Origin: a virus | Reading direction: 5' to 3' (one strand) | IMG/VR virus record: IMGVR_UViG_3300037247_001217 | Location: 1 to 42,752 of that record | DNA length: 42,752 nt | Shown here: piece after piece, positions 1 through 6,729 of the stretch | Numbering within the stretch: position 1 is the stretch's first letter | Layout: each line of letters begins with the position of its first letter | Notes under the pieces: generated by a model | The model's database searches: none | Told to the model about the DNA's origin: nothing | What the model saw: the letters and a program-made list of their open reading frames with translations, nothing else | Translations under genes and position numbers: made by a program

Positions 1-127
1 TCTTGCGTGCGATCGTATCGGGATCGCTGTCCTCGCAAGCTTAGCAGCCGGGCACACGTTCGATTTCCGCGCGCTGAGCTTTGCCCTACGGAAAGAGGCG
101 GCATGACGCGCACTTGGATGGACGCGG
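1..127. repeat. Terminal direct repeat, left copy (circular contig overlap)
   Basis: Bases 1-127 are identical to 42626-42752. The repeat lies inside the coding region of the last tail gene and crosses its stop codon. A 127-base overlap equals a common maximum k-mer of short-read assemblers, so it most likely marks circular closure of the contig and not a physical phage terminus. The unique genome would be 42,625 bp. Confidence 0.95.
2..106 (+). CDS. 3' end of tail protein (continues from 42009-42731)
   Basis: This is the last 34 codons plus the TGA stop (104-106) of the glycine-rich tail protein that starts at 42009. It appears here only because the circular contig is cut inside the gene. 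It should be merged with the copy at the right end when the genome is re-circularised. Confidence 0.9.
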   Translation, partial: LACDRIGIAVLASLAAGHTFDFRALSFALRKEAA

Positions 128-132
128 CCTAA
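103..132 (+). CDS. 9-codon micro-ORF between tail genes
   Basis: An ATG at 103 overlaps the TGA of the upstream tail gene in an ATGA arrangement and reads MTRTWMDAA before TAA at 130-132. The next gene starts one base later, at 134. No function is known for a peptide this short. It may only keep ribosomes moving to the next gene, which lacks a clear Shine-Dalgarno sequence. It could also be chance. Confidence 0.3.
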   Translation: MTRTWMDAA

Positions 133-133
133 A

Positions 134-853
134 ATGTCGGTTCTTGTCCTCCTCGATAGCAAATCTCGGATCACGATCTGCCCGCCGCTGACGGATAAGC
201 CCACGGCGGCCAGCCCTGAAGCGCCGCTCTCGAAGGACATCGAACACATCCTCCAGGGGCGCGCCCGGCTGATCGCTCAGTACGTCGGGAAGCCGCGACT
301 CGATGATCTGCTCTGCATCTACATCGATCAGATCCAGCTCCTCGAGGACGCGCTCTGGGATCTCGCGACGCTTCGAACGATCGACGCCGGCGAAGGCGTT
401 CAGCTCGACGGGATCGGCGACATCGTCCGTCAGGAACGCCAGGGGTTCTCCGATGACGACTATCGGCCGTTGCTCCGGGCCCGTGTCCGCGCGAACAAGT
501 CGGAGGGGACCGCACCCGACATCATCGCCGTCGCGGTCGCCGCGATGAACGAGCCGCCACTGGGTCAAATCGAGTTCGAATCACTTCCGCCGGCTGGCTT
601 CGAGCTTCTCATTACAGATCAACTCATCTTTCCCGAAGAGATCCTGAATGACCTGATCCAAGACGCGACCTTGGCAGGCGTCCGGGCGAACGTGATCGTC
701 ACGCTCACGGCAGCGGAGATCAATCGATTCGATTTCGCAGACGGGGTTGGGGATGACAATGTCTTCGACGCCGATAGCGGGTTCGACAGTGCTACAACCC
801 CGGGAACGGGGAACGGTGAGTTTTCCAGGGCCCTGGGCCCATCGACGGGGTAA
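134..853 (+). CDS. Baseplate/tail protein, DUF2612-like
   Basis: This 239-aa protein is acidic and lacks membrane segments. Residues about 75-115 contain LDGIGDIVRQERQGFSDDDY, the conserved pattern I associate with DUF2612-type phage tail proteins: a test for sample origin followed by a regular arrangement of hydrophobic residues. DUF2612 proteins sit at the end of myophage baseplate operons, after baseplate J, and are thought to form part of the baseplate or the fibre attachment. The position fits: on the circle it follows baseplate J (40360-41544) and two tail genes, and it precedes the fibre at 857. No good Shine-Dalgarno is seen, so translation is probably coupled to upstream genes. Function is inferred from family and position. 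Confidence 0.75.
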   Translation: MSVLVLLDSKSRITICPPLTDKPTAASPEAPLSKDIEHILQGRARLIAQYVGKPRLDDLLCIYIDQIQLLEDALWDLATLRTIDAGEGVQLDGIGDIVRQERQGFSDDDYRPLLRARVRANKSEGTAPDIIAVAVAAMNEPPLGQIEFESLPPAGFELLITDQLIFPEEILNDLIQDATLAGVRANVIVTLTAAEINRFDFADGVGDDNVFDADSGFDSATTPGTGNGEFSRALGPSTG

Positions 854-856
854 CCA

Positions 857-2065
857 ATGGGACGACCACAAGGGGACGCGAACTGGGCGACAAGCGCTGT
901 ATTCAATGCACCCGCGAAGTCATGGGATGGCGACCCGAACAAGATCGAGCCCACGCAAGGCCGAAAGAACAACGGCTGGGAACCGACCCAAAAGCCGCCG
1001 TCCGGATTCCTCAATTTCTGGATGAACCAGGCCTATCTCCTCTCCGATTACATCGTGAACATTCAGGCGATGGATTTCCGGCCGTGGGGGACACATCCAT
1101 CGACCGTCGGGGCCCTGTTCTTCATCGGGGCCGCAGCCGCCTCTGGTTCATCCTCGAGGTGGTATTCCGGCGAAACCGTTGCAGGGCAGCGCGTCCGGTT
1201 CTCTGACGACTGGGGGCGCAGTTGGACGACCGCGACGACCGATGTCCCCGCCGGCGAAACGTTCCATCGTTTCGATGAGAGCGCTGGAGAGGTTCTCGTC
1301 ATGACGCACACGGCTGCGGCAGATTCCAACGTCTTCCGCTCGACCGATAACGGCGTGACCTGGGTCGACGTGACACCGGTCTGGGGCGGCGCCACGACGA
1401 TCCCTGACGATCTCTGGTTCGACGGAACGGTCGGCGGGGGATCGGGAACCTGGCTCGCGTCGACGGACAGCACGATCATTCAGCGCTCAGTCGATGGTGG
1501 GGCGACCTGGGCCGTCCTGACGACGCCGCCGGGCCGCGCCGACATCTTCGCTGGCGACAAGGCCGGGACGATCCTCGCGGGCGGAGGGACGCCGGGGATC
1601 TATCGATCCACCGACGGCGATACATTCGCCTCAGTCCTGACCGACTTCTCCGGTCTGGGGGTGGTTTCGATGCACTGGGCATCGGGGATCGGCCTGTTCG
1701 TCGTGACCGGCGTTGATGGCAACGGCACGGATAACGTCTGGACGTCGCCGGATGGCTCGACCTGGACGCGCCACGACGACGCGTTCGTCGCGGCGTTAGC
1801 GGGCGGGATCCGAGAGGTCGTCGACGATGGAGGCGATCTCCTCATCGGGCGTGTGGATGAAGGCGGCGTCGGGGCGAATGACCGAACCGTCTTCTCGATC
1901 GACCGCGGGATCACGTGGCGCGACGGGCTCCCGCCGAATGCTGGGAACCAATTCGTTTTCTTTCAGAGCGCCGATCGCCGGGGCAGCGACGGGGGCCGCT
2001 TCTGGCTCGATCTCGATGACGTCGGCGGCGTGACCGAGTTCTACGCGTCAATCGGCGTCGCGTGA
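857..2065 (+). CDS. Tail fibre with Asp-box (BNR) beta-propeller
   Basis: This is a 402-aa receptor-binding candidate. Residues 1-70 are rich in Trp/Asn/Pro, as in attachment domains of phage fibres. After that, six Asp-box repeats (S-x-D-x-G-x-T/S-W type) occur near residues 116-124, 162-169, 211-218, 251-257, 297-303 and 347-354. The 35-50 residue spacing predicts one beta-propeller blade each. Asp boxes occur in sialidases and many carbohydrate-binding propellers, but they alone do not prove enzyme activity, and I see no sialidase catalytic set. It lies four bases after the DUF2612-like gene. Likely role: binding, or less surely trimming, of a host surface glycan. Confidence 0.75.
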   Translation: MGRPQGDANWATSAVFNAPAKSWDGDPNKIEPTQGRKNNGWEPTQKPPSGFLNFWMNQAYLLSDYIVNIQAMDFRPWGTHPSTVGALFFIGAAAASGSSSRWYSGETVAGQRVRFSDDWGRSWTTATTDVPAGETFHRFDESAGEVLVMTHTAAADSNVFRSTDNGVTWVDVTPVWGGATTIPDDLWFDGTVGGGSGTWLASTDSTIIQRSVDGGATWAVLTTPPGRADIFAGDKAGTILAGGGTPGIYRSTDGDTFASVLTDFSGLGVVSMHWASGIGLFVVTGVDGNGTDNVWTSPDGSTWTRHDDAFVAALAGGIREVVDDGGDLLIGRVDEGGVGANDRTVFSIDRGITWRDGLPPNAGNQFVFFQSADRRGSDGGRFWLDLDDVGGVTEFYASIGVA

Positions 2066-2117
2066 CGGGCGAGCGGGCGGCCGACTGCCCGACTGAACGA
2101 CGGCCGTCCTGGGGTGC

Positions 2118-2123
2118 TAGGCT
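2118..2123 (+). promoter_or_regulatory. TAGGCT -10 box, leaderless promoter candidate
   Basis: TAGGCT is followed by seven bases and a GTG start at 2131. A transcript starting about seven bases after a -10 box would begin at the start codon. No convincing -35 is visible. The box lies after the stop of the fibre gene at 2065. Confidence 0.55.
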
Positions 2124-2130
2124 CTCGAAT

Positions 2131-2457
2131 GTGGCGAACTCGAACGGGTCCAAGTCGATGCTTCAGACGGTCATCACATCGGTAGTCATCGCTTCTCTGC
2201 TGTCCGCGGGAGGAGCCTACGTCTCCACGTCTGTGATGAGCGCCGAGCTCGACCGTGCTCAGGCAGACCTCACGAGCGCAGAGGTGACGATCACACTGAA
2301 CCGGGAGCAACTCGTCGCCCTGAAGGCCGCGAAGGCCGTCGCCGATGAACGTGACGATCAGCGATGGGATGATGTGAAGCAGGAACTCTCGAAGATTCGG
2401 GTCACCCAGGGGAAGATCCTGCTCGCCCTCCCAGAGCGCTGGAGAGAATCCGACTAG
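2131..2457 (+). CDS. Small membrane-anchored coiled-coil protein
   Basis: The protein has about 108 aa from the GTG at 2131. That start places a short polar leader before one hydrophobic segment (about residues 12-30), and the rest is a charged heptad-rich helix. A longer frame opens at 2062, overlapping the fibre stop, but its first 23 residues look like non-coding translation and the TAGGCT box argues for 2131. It is the first gene of the lysis region. A single N-terminal membrane segment plus external coiled coil is compatible with a lysis accessory or spanin-like role. No family was recognised. Confidence 0.6.
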   Translation: MANSNGSKSMLQTVITSVVIASLLSAGGAYVSTSVMSAELDRAQADLTSAEVTITLNREQLVALKAAKAVADERDDQRWDDVKQELSKIRVTQGKILLALPERWRESD

Positions 2458-2466
2458 CGGCGGTGA

Positions 2467-2472
2467 TAGGCT
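2467..2472 (+). promoter_or_regulatory. Extended -10 promoter candidate (TGATAGGCT)
   Basis: TG one base before TAGGCT gives an extended -10 box. It lies ten bases after the stop of the upstream gene and about 85 bases before the membrane protein at 2557, which has its own Shine-Dalgarno. It could drive the lysis genes. Confidence 0.45.
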
Positions 2473-2510
2473 GGCCGCGGTCCGGTCGGCCTTGATGTCG
2501 GGATCCCCTT

Positions 2511-2531
2511 CGGCCGGCGCTCCGCTGGCCG
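2511..2531 (+). terminator. Hairpin in the leader of the holin-like gene
   Basis: CGGCCGGCG (2511-2519) pairs with CGCTGGCCG (2523-2531), with one G-T pair and a 3-base loop. No T-run follows. It may be a terminator for the upstream gene or an mRNA structure in the leader of the gene at 2557. Confidence 0.4.
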
Positions 2532-2556
2532 GGCCACTTGAACCAGGAGAACGAAC

Positions 2557-2898
2557 ATGGGCCTCGAACTTTTCATCAGCTGGCAAGCGGTCGTCCTGGC
2601 CGCGATCGTCGTCACCGTCACCGCGGGCGTGAAGACGCTCGTCTGCCTCGCATGGAAGGGATGTAAGAAGAGCCGCGTCGGCTCGAACATCGTCCTTCCC
2701 ATGATCCCGCTCGTCCTCGCCGCTCTCGCTGGCGCGTTCATCCCGCTCCGCCCGGAGGCGGTCGTCGAATACGTCTCGAGTCACACTTCGGGATTCGGCT
2801 CGACCGTCGCCTATGCCGCTTGGGGCTTCGTCGCCGCGGGGATCTTCGGTGCGTGGCTCTTCGATCGCGCGAAGGACTTCGTCACCCACGGAAAATGA
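2557..2898 (+). CDS. Holin-like small membrane protein
   Basis: This 113-aa protein has three hydrophobic stretches (about residues 8-30, 46-62 and 82-102) and a positively charged segment, WKGCKKSR, between the first two. Its size, topology and position before the endolysin suit a holin, but no specific holin family was recognised. AGGAGA lies 7 bases upstream of the ATG. Its TGA overlaps the ATG of the next gene (ATGA), indicating coupled translation. Confidence 0.6.
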   Translation: MGLELFISWQAVVLAAIVVTVTAGVKTLVCLAWKGCKKSRVGSNIVLPMIPLVLAALAGAFIPLRPEAVVEYVSSHTSGFGSTVAYAAWGFVAAGIFGAWLFDRAKDFVTHGK

Positions 2899-3233
2899 AA
2901 GCCGCTTGGACATGGGTGCGGAAGTGGTCGGGGCTGATCCTCGGCGGCGTCCTGGTCGTCTTCGGCGCGGGCTGGCTTTGGCGGCGCGAACGTGCGAAGC
3001 GGCTCAGCGCTGAGGCCCAGGCCGAAGTGAACGCGCTTCGAGAGGAGATCGCCGGGGCGAAGGTCGTTCGTCAGAACTTCATCGACGATGCGGAAGACCA
3101 TACCCGGGCGATTGATGTGCTCGACAGACGAATCGAAGAGCGGGAGCGGGCGATTCTGAACGCCCACGACGAACCACTCGAAGGGCTGAGCCGTGATGAA
3201 ATCAGACAGCGACTCCGCGCTCTCGGCTTCTGA
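2895..3233 (+). CDS. Spanin-like membrane/coiled-coil protein
   Basis: A 112-aa protein starting at the ATG that overlaps the previous stop. It has one N-terminal membrane segment (about residues 12-29) followed by a long charged helix with heptad character. That is the layout of inner-membrane spanins (Rz-type), although small phage membrane proteins of other roles look the same. The next gene starts inside its 3' end, as in Rz/Rz1 pairs. If a real spanin, it would imply a host with an outer membrane. Confidence 0.5.
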   Translation: MKAAWTWVRKWSGLILGGVLVVFGAGWLWRRERAKRLSAEAQAEVNALREEIAGAKVVRQNFIDDAEDHTRAIDVLDRRIEERERAILNAHDEPLEGLSRDEIRQRLRALGF

Positions 3234-3687
3234 GTCCCTGGTCATGGCGCTATGGGTCGTGACGATCGCGGTCTTCATCCTCGGGGTCGCCTCGACCTGC
3301 CAAGCAGATTGCCGCGAGGGGATCGCCGACAGGCTCATCGACCAGATCCATGAGGGCGTCGAGGGATTCTTCCTCACCACTGCGGATGCCGAATGCTTCG
3401 CTCGACAGGCTCAGATCATGGGAGACCTCGAGGCCCAGGTCGCCGAGCTCACCGCACGCGCGGGGATCGCGGACGCTCGCTATGTGGCGATGCTCGAAGC
3501 GACGGCGCGAGGGGCCGAGGTCATCGCGACCCAGGAAGAGGCGCTCGCGGCATCCATCCGGCGGGCGATCACGGCGGAGAGGCGGGAGGAATCGATCCTC
3601 CGCTCGCCGCTTCTGTGGTTCACGATCGGCGTTGCAGTCACAGCAATCGTTGGCGTCGTCGTCTCGGTTCTGGTAGATGCGCCGTGA
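3196..3687 (+). CDS. Two-pass membrane protein with central helix
   Basis: About 163 aa. A hydrophobic segment near residues 16-34 is followed by VASTCQADC, then a long alanine-rich helical region, then a C-terminal membrane segment (about residues 138-160). The N-terminal part resembles a signal sequence, but the residue before the first Cys is Thr, so it is not a standard lipobox. The shape recalls unispanins, weakly. A GTG at 3193 is an alternative start. The gene overlaps the spanin-like gene by about 38 bases and the next gene by a GTGA overlap. Confidence 0.5.
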   Translation: MKSDSDSALSASESLVMALWVVTIAVFILGVASTCQADCREGIADRLIDQIHEGVEGFFLTTADAECFARQAQIMGDLEAQVAELTARAGIADARYVAMLEATARGAEVIATQEEALAASIRRAITAERREESILRSPLLWFTIGVAVTAIVGVVVSVLVDAP

Positions 3688-4154
3688 GATGGATTCTCTT
3701 CGCTGTCGCTGCCCCCTTTGCCGTCCCCGTCGGGTGGGGTTTCGTCGCTCTGACGATGCTGATCGGCGCATCGCACAATCCGAACTGGGGGCGATATGGA
3801 CGGCTTCGGGCGACGTGGAAGTCGTGGGTCGGTCGACGGGGCTTCCACCGATCGGTGACATTCGGCTTCGGGAAGATCTTCACGCCAGCAGCCGCTGACG
3901 ATTCCATCGTCGCCGCTCACGAGGAGATCCATTCCGAGCAGATCGAGGATCTGATGATGCTGTCGCTGATCATCGGCTCCGCGGTTGGATTCATTGGATG
4001 GAACGGCTGGATCGGTCTCGGGGTCTACCTCAGCGGCGGCGCGTGGCAGCTCCCGAACTATCTGACGGCGAAGCTCCGCGGCGGTCGACCTCTTCACGAG
4101 CGTCACGCCTACGCCGAAGAGGACGAAGTCACGCCGATTCAGCCGGCGCTATGA
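3684..4154 (+). CDS. Membrane protein with HExxH metallopeptidase-like motif
   Basis: From the GTG that overlaps the previous TGA, the protein has 156 aa. Residues 2-28 form a membrane segment. HEEIH (residues 79-83) matches the HExxH zinc-peptidase motif and is followed by SEQIEDL, then hydrophobic segments about residues 91-122. The end contains a conserved-looking PNYLTAKLRGG and HERHAYAEEDE, where Glu or His could supply a third metal ligand. I infer a membrane-bound zinc peptidase fold, but activity is unproven. Its place between holin-like genes and the endolysin suggests a lysis or envelope role. ATGA overlap leads to the next ORF. Confidence 0.55.
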   Translation: MRWILFAVAAPFAVPVGWGFVALTMLIGASHNPNWGRYGRLRATWKSWVGRRGFHRSVTFGFGKIFTPAAADDSIVAAHEEIHSEQIEDLMMLSLIIGSAVGFIGWNGWIGLGVYLSGGAWQLPNYLTAKLRGGRPLHERHAYAEEDEVTPIQPAL

Positions 4155-4402
4155 TCTCGTTCGTCGTCGGCTGCCTTGTCGGAGCGGGGTATGCTCTGGT
4201 CGGCGTTCAGATCTATCGATGGGAGCGAGAGCATGCGACGCAAGGTGATCGACAAATACGATGGGCCGACCACGCTCGGAATCGATGTGAGCCGGTGGCA
4301 GGGGCGGATCAACTGGCCGGAGGTCGCGGCCGACGAGGACGAGATCCGGTTCGCGATCTGCCGGACGGGAGATGGCGGGGGCCGAGACCGACGCTTCACT
4401 GA
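4151..4402 (+). CDS. Small single-pass membrane ORF overlapping the endolysin
   Basis: The ATG at 4151 overlaps the previous stop. Residues 1-22 (MISFVVGCLVGAGYALVGVQ) form a clear membrane helix followed by a polar stretch. From about residue 33 the composition becomes Arg/Gly-rich, as expected from out-of-frame translation of the endolysin gene. It may be a small membrane protein whose tail happens to overlap the endolysin. It may also be that only the coupled start matters. Confidence is low to moderate. Confidence 0.35.
   Translation: MISFVVGCLVGAGYALVGVQIYRWEREHATQGDRQIRWADHARNRCEPVAGADQLAGGRGRRGRDPVRDLPDGRWRGPRPTLH
4190..4195 (+). promoter_or_regulatory. TATGCT -10-like box before endolysin
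   Basis: TATGCT lies 37 bases before the endolysin ATG at 4233. A transcript from it would keep the GGGAG ribosome site. No good -35 is seen and the box lies within the preceding small ORF. Confidence 0.3.
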
Positions 4403-4982
4403 GAACGTGGAGGGAGCTCGCGACGCCGGGCTCGTGGTCGGCTCGTATCACTATCTGCGCGCCGACCGCGACGGGACAACCCAGGCGGAGATCGTCGCCG
4501 ACCTCTGGGAGCACGCCGGGGGGTTCCGGCCGGGGACCGACATCCCGCCGGCGCTCGATCTCGAGGCGGGGATCCGGACGAATCTCCCCGGTGGCGTCTT
4601 CGAAGGTCCAGGTCGCTTCGTCCCGCTCGACGTCGTCGTCGAAGAGGCCCTCGAGTTCCTCTCCCAGATCGAGACGTTCCTCGGAGCTCGGCCGATCATC
4701 TACACGGGCCAGGCGTTTCACTGGTGGTTCAGCCAGGGGAATCCCGATCTGGCCGCCAAGTTCGCCGACTGGCCGCTCTGGCTCGCGTCCTATTCGAAGC
4801 GGCCGAGGATGCCGGTCGACAAGGGCGGCCAGGGATTGCCCTGGGATCAGTGGACCTTTTGGCAATTCACGGGGAGCGGGGAAGCCGACGGCATCCGGGG
4901 TGATCTCGACCTTGATCTCTTCCGGGGCTCTCGAGATGAGCTCATCAGGTGGACTAGCGAGACCGTCTCCCGTTGCGACTAG
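4233..4982 (+). CDS. Endolysin, GH25 muramidase
   Basis: This 249-aa protein is a glycoside hydrolase family 25 lysozyme that cuts the MurNAc-GlcNAc bond of peptidoglycan. The family signatures occur in order: GIDVSRWQG (residues 16-24), a GSYHYLRAD strand (70-78), PALDLE (106-111) with the DxE catalytic acids Asp109 and Glu111, PIIYTG, PLWLASY and WTFWQFTG near the end. The domain fills the protein and I see no separate cell-wall-binding domain or signal peptide, so export would rely on a holin. The start at 4233 is chosen because GGGAG precedes it at good spacing; upstream in-frame ATGs at 4176 and 4191 give a poor leader. Confidence 0.9.
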   Translation: MRRKVIDKYDGPTTLGIDVSRWQGRINWPEVAADEDEIRFAICRTGDGGGRDRRFTENVEGARDAGLVVGSYHYLRADRDGTTQAEIVADLWEHAGGFRPGTDIPPALDLEAGIRTNLPGGVFEGPGRFVPLDVVVEEALEFLSQIETFLGARPIIYTGQAFHWWFSQGNPDLAAKFADWPLWLASYSKRPRMPVDKGGQGLPWDQWTFWQFTGSGEADGIRGDLDLDLFRGSRDELIRWTSETVSRCD

Positions 4983-5001
4983 TCCACCGCCCCCGTAGCC
5001 T
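4973..5001 (+). promoter_or_regulatory. Promoter TTGCGA-17-TAGCCT
   Basis: TTGCGA (4973-4978), a 17-base spacer and TAGCCT (4996-5001) are followed by seven bases and the ATG at 5009. It is one of the best sigma-70-type matches in the window. It suggests a leaderless transcript for the secreted protein, separate from the endolysin gene in which the -35 lies. Confidence 0.6.
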
Positions 5002-5008
5002 CCGGCCC

Positions 5009-5767
5009 ATGCGAAACCGAATCTCGATCCCCTGGGTCGCTCTGCTGGTCTGGCTCGCCTTCGGCGGGATCCTCGCGGCGGACGTCCCCCCTCGCTCCGA
5101 GGCCCTGAGAGCGCCTGAGAGAGTTGCGGCTCCCAGACGGCCACCCGTCCAGGCCGGGTCCTCTCCGGTCGCCGTGGCTGATCCTCGCCCAGCCGCGACC
5201 CCAATTCCGGCCTCTCAGGCGATGCCCCGCCGCGCGCGCCGGGACCCGCTCCCGTCCGATGCCCCGTCGAAGGCCCTTTTCATCGCCCGCCTCTACGTCG
5301 TCGAGAGCGATGTTCACCGTCCAATCGACCGGGCGATCATGGTCCACATCCTCGACGACCGGCGGGAAGTCCTCCGCGAGCTCTGGGGGCGTCCCATCAG
5401 CCTCGTCGAAGCTGCGGACCTCTATTCGAGCGGGACTCTCAGGCTCCGGCCTCGAGGCCGCTTCGGGCGTCTGAGGTGGATCCTCGAGGTCGATGACTCA
5501 GGCGTGCGGCCCGAAGCCTTCCCAGCCCGCTGGAGCTGGGAGCGTTTCTCCGCTGGCTTCGAGGAGGTTCTCGTCGAGGCCGCGGGCCACATCGCTGGCG
5601 AGCGACCGCCTGATCCGTGTGAGGACCTCGCCGGATCCTGGGGAGGGGGCCGCGGCCTGGAACTGACGAGCGACCGGCCCCGCGCATCGATGGAACGCAT
5701 CGTCTGCCACGAGGATCAGATCCTCAGGACCTACTCGACGGCTCGGACGCGGCGGCGCGCTCGGTAG
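5009..5767 (+). CDS. Secreted protein of the lysis region, possible hydrolase fold
   Basis: From ATG 5009 the protein has 252 aa and a signal-peptide-like start: MRNR, a hydrophobic core to about residue 22, then an Ala-rich cleavage site. Residues 28-80 form a Pro/Ala/Arg-rich linker. The remaining domain (about 85-250) contains IARLYVVESDVHR, a helix with a candidate acidic residue, and later PDPCEDLAGSWGG. I see a faint resemblance to phage lysozyme/cell-wall-hydrolase-like proteins, not enough to name a family. The promoter directly upstream and the position after the endolysin suggest envelope breakdown. The gene ends exactly where the convergent DpdA-like gene ends. Confidence 0.5.
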   Translation: MRNRISIPWVALLVWLAFGGILAADVPPRSEALRAPERVAAPRRPPVQAGSSPVAVADPRPAATPIPASQAMPRRARRDPLPSDAPSKALFIARLYVVESDVHRPIDRAIMVHILDDRREVLRELWGRPISLVEAADLYSSGTLRLRPRGRFGRLRWILEVDDSGVRPEAFPARWSWERFSAGFEEVLVEAAGHIAGERPPDPCEDLAGSWGGGRGLELTSDRPRASMERIVCHEDQILRTYSTARTRRRAR

Positions 5768-6367
5768 CTACCAGACGAATCCGCCCTGATTCGCCTCCGC
5801 GTCCAGCATCGGGAGCGTCTTCGCGAACCGAGAGACGCTGCTTCCGTCGGTGCTATCTGCTCCCGCCTCGTGGCAGCGACGTATCCGAATGCGCGTATTT
5901 ACCCTAGCTACATGGAAATGACACCCGCGACTCCGCGCAAGTTCGCCCCACGAACGCATGGTGTCGAGCTTCCAGGCTGTCGACCCTCCGAGGAAGATCC
6001 CAATCTCGGGCCCGAGAATCGCCCGGACATCATCGGCGGCCATCCCATCCTGAACCGGAAGAAGAAGCTCGCCCTTCAGCCGTGATGCCCAGGACATCGA
6101 TAGGCGGAGCGACTCGAGGCCACCTCCGACGACATCCGGGAGGGCAATCCAGTCAGCTCCGGCGCCCAGCTTCTCCACGAGACTCTCGAAGGCGGGCACG
6201 TCGAAAGGCTCGCCCTTCTGATATGCAGTCCAGGCGCCGTTATCGATCGCGTATGGGAAGCCCTCAGCGCGATGGACACCCCGAGCTGAGACCAGGAGAC
6301 GCCAACCCGCGGCCCTGAGCACGGCCAGGTTGCGCCGCGTCCCGGTCCTGCTGGCGTACATGATCAC
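5768..6367 (-). CDS. dpdA: DpdA-like DNA 7-deazaguanine transglycosylase
   Basis: From the GTG at 6367, which overlaps the QueD stop as GTGA, the protein has 199 aa. An ATG at 6361 is also possible. It resembles compact phage DpdA proteins, relatives of tRNA-guanine transglycosylase that exchange guanine in DNA for preQ0 or a derivative. Visible elements: IDNGA (41-45), a LPD strand (76-78), LPVQDG (103-108), GGST (127-130), HVARVN (152-157), and GADSTDG (169-175), which carries the likely catalytic aspartate. The neighbours QueD and QueC make the precursor. This matches the known phage module for 7-deazaguanine in DNA, which blocks host restriction. The exact base made cannot be read from sequence. 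Confidence 0.8.
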   Translation of the reverse strand: MIMYASRTGTRRNLAVLRAAGWRLLVSARGVHRAEGFPYAIDNGAWTAYQKGEPFDVPAFESLVEKLGAGADWIALPDVVGGGLESLRLSMSWASRLKGELLLPVQDGMAADDVRAILGPEIGIFLGGSTAWKLDTMRSWGELARSRGCHFHVARVNTRIRIRRCHEAGADSTDGSSVSRFAKTLPMLDAEANQGGFVW

Positions 6368-6729
6368 GGAAACCAGATCGCGTTTGCTCGGGCCGTCTCC
6401 TTGACCTCTACGGAATGCAGGACCACGCGATCGGCAAGCCATTCGAGCCGGTCTATGATCCGTTCGCCGAACCACCGCGCTGCATTTTCGGCGGTGGAGT
6501 TTTCGATCTCATCGTTGATGTTGCGGTGATCGAGCCGGTCGATCAGCGGCTGGACGATTCCGTCGAGCACGTCGTAATCCAGGACCATTCCGTCCACGAG
6601 AGCGTCCGCCTGTAGTGTCACGAGCACACGGTAGCTGTGACCGTGGAGCCGCTTGCATTTGTGATCGTCGGCGACGAGCGGAAGGCTATGCGCGGCCTCG
6701 AACGTGTAGGTCCGCGACACGCGGTACAT
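6364..6729 (-). CDS. queD: QueD, 6-carboxytetrahydropterin synthase
   Basis: 121 aa, the usual length for the family. QueD converts dihydroneopterin triphosphate to 6-carboxy-tetrahydropterin in preQ0 synthesis. Zinc-binding histidines appear in FEAAHSL and in CKRLHGHSY, which also holds the catalytic Cys, and DHRNIND plus EVKET complete the fold. The start at 6729 follows AGGAGG at ideal spacing; an upstream in-frame ATG at 6753 lacks one. It overlaps the QueC end by 44 bases and the DpdA-like start by GTGA. Confidence 0.93.
   Translation of the reverse strand: MYRVSRTYTFEAAHSLPLVADDHKCKRLHGHSYRVLVTLQADALVDGMVLDYDVLDGIVQPLIDRLDHRNINDEIENSTAENAARWFGERIIDRLEWLADRVVLHSVEVKETARANAIWFP

Noticed and set aside
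1-127. Physical direct terminal repeat of the phage
   Set aside because: Length equals a common assembler k-mer and the repeat lies within a gene; a circular overlap is simpler.
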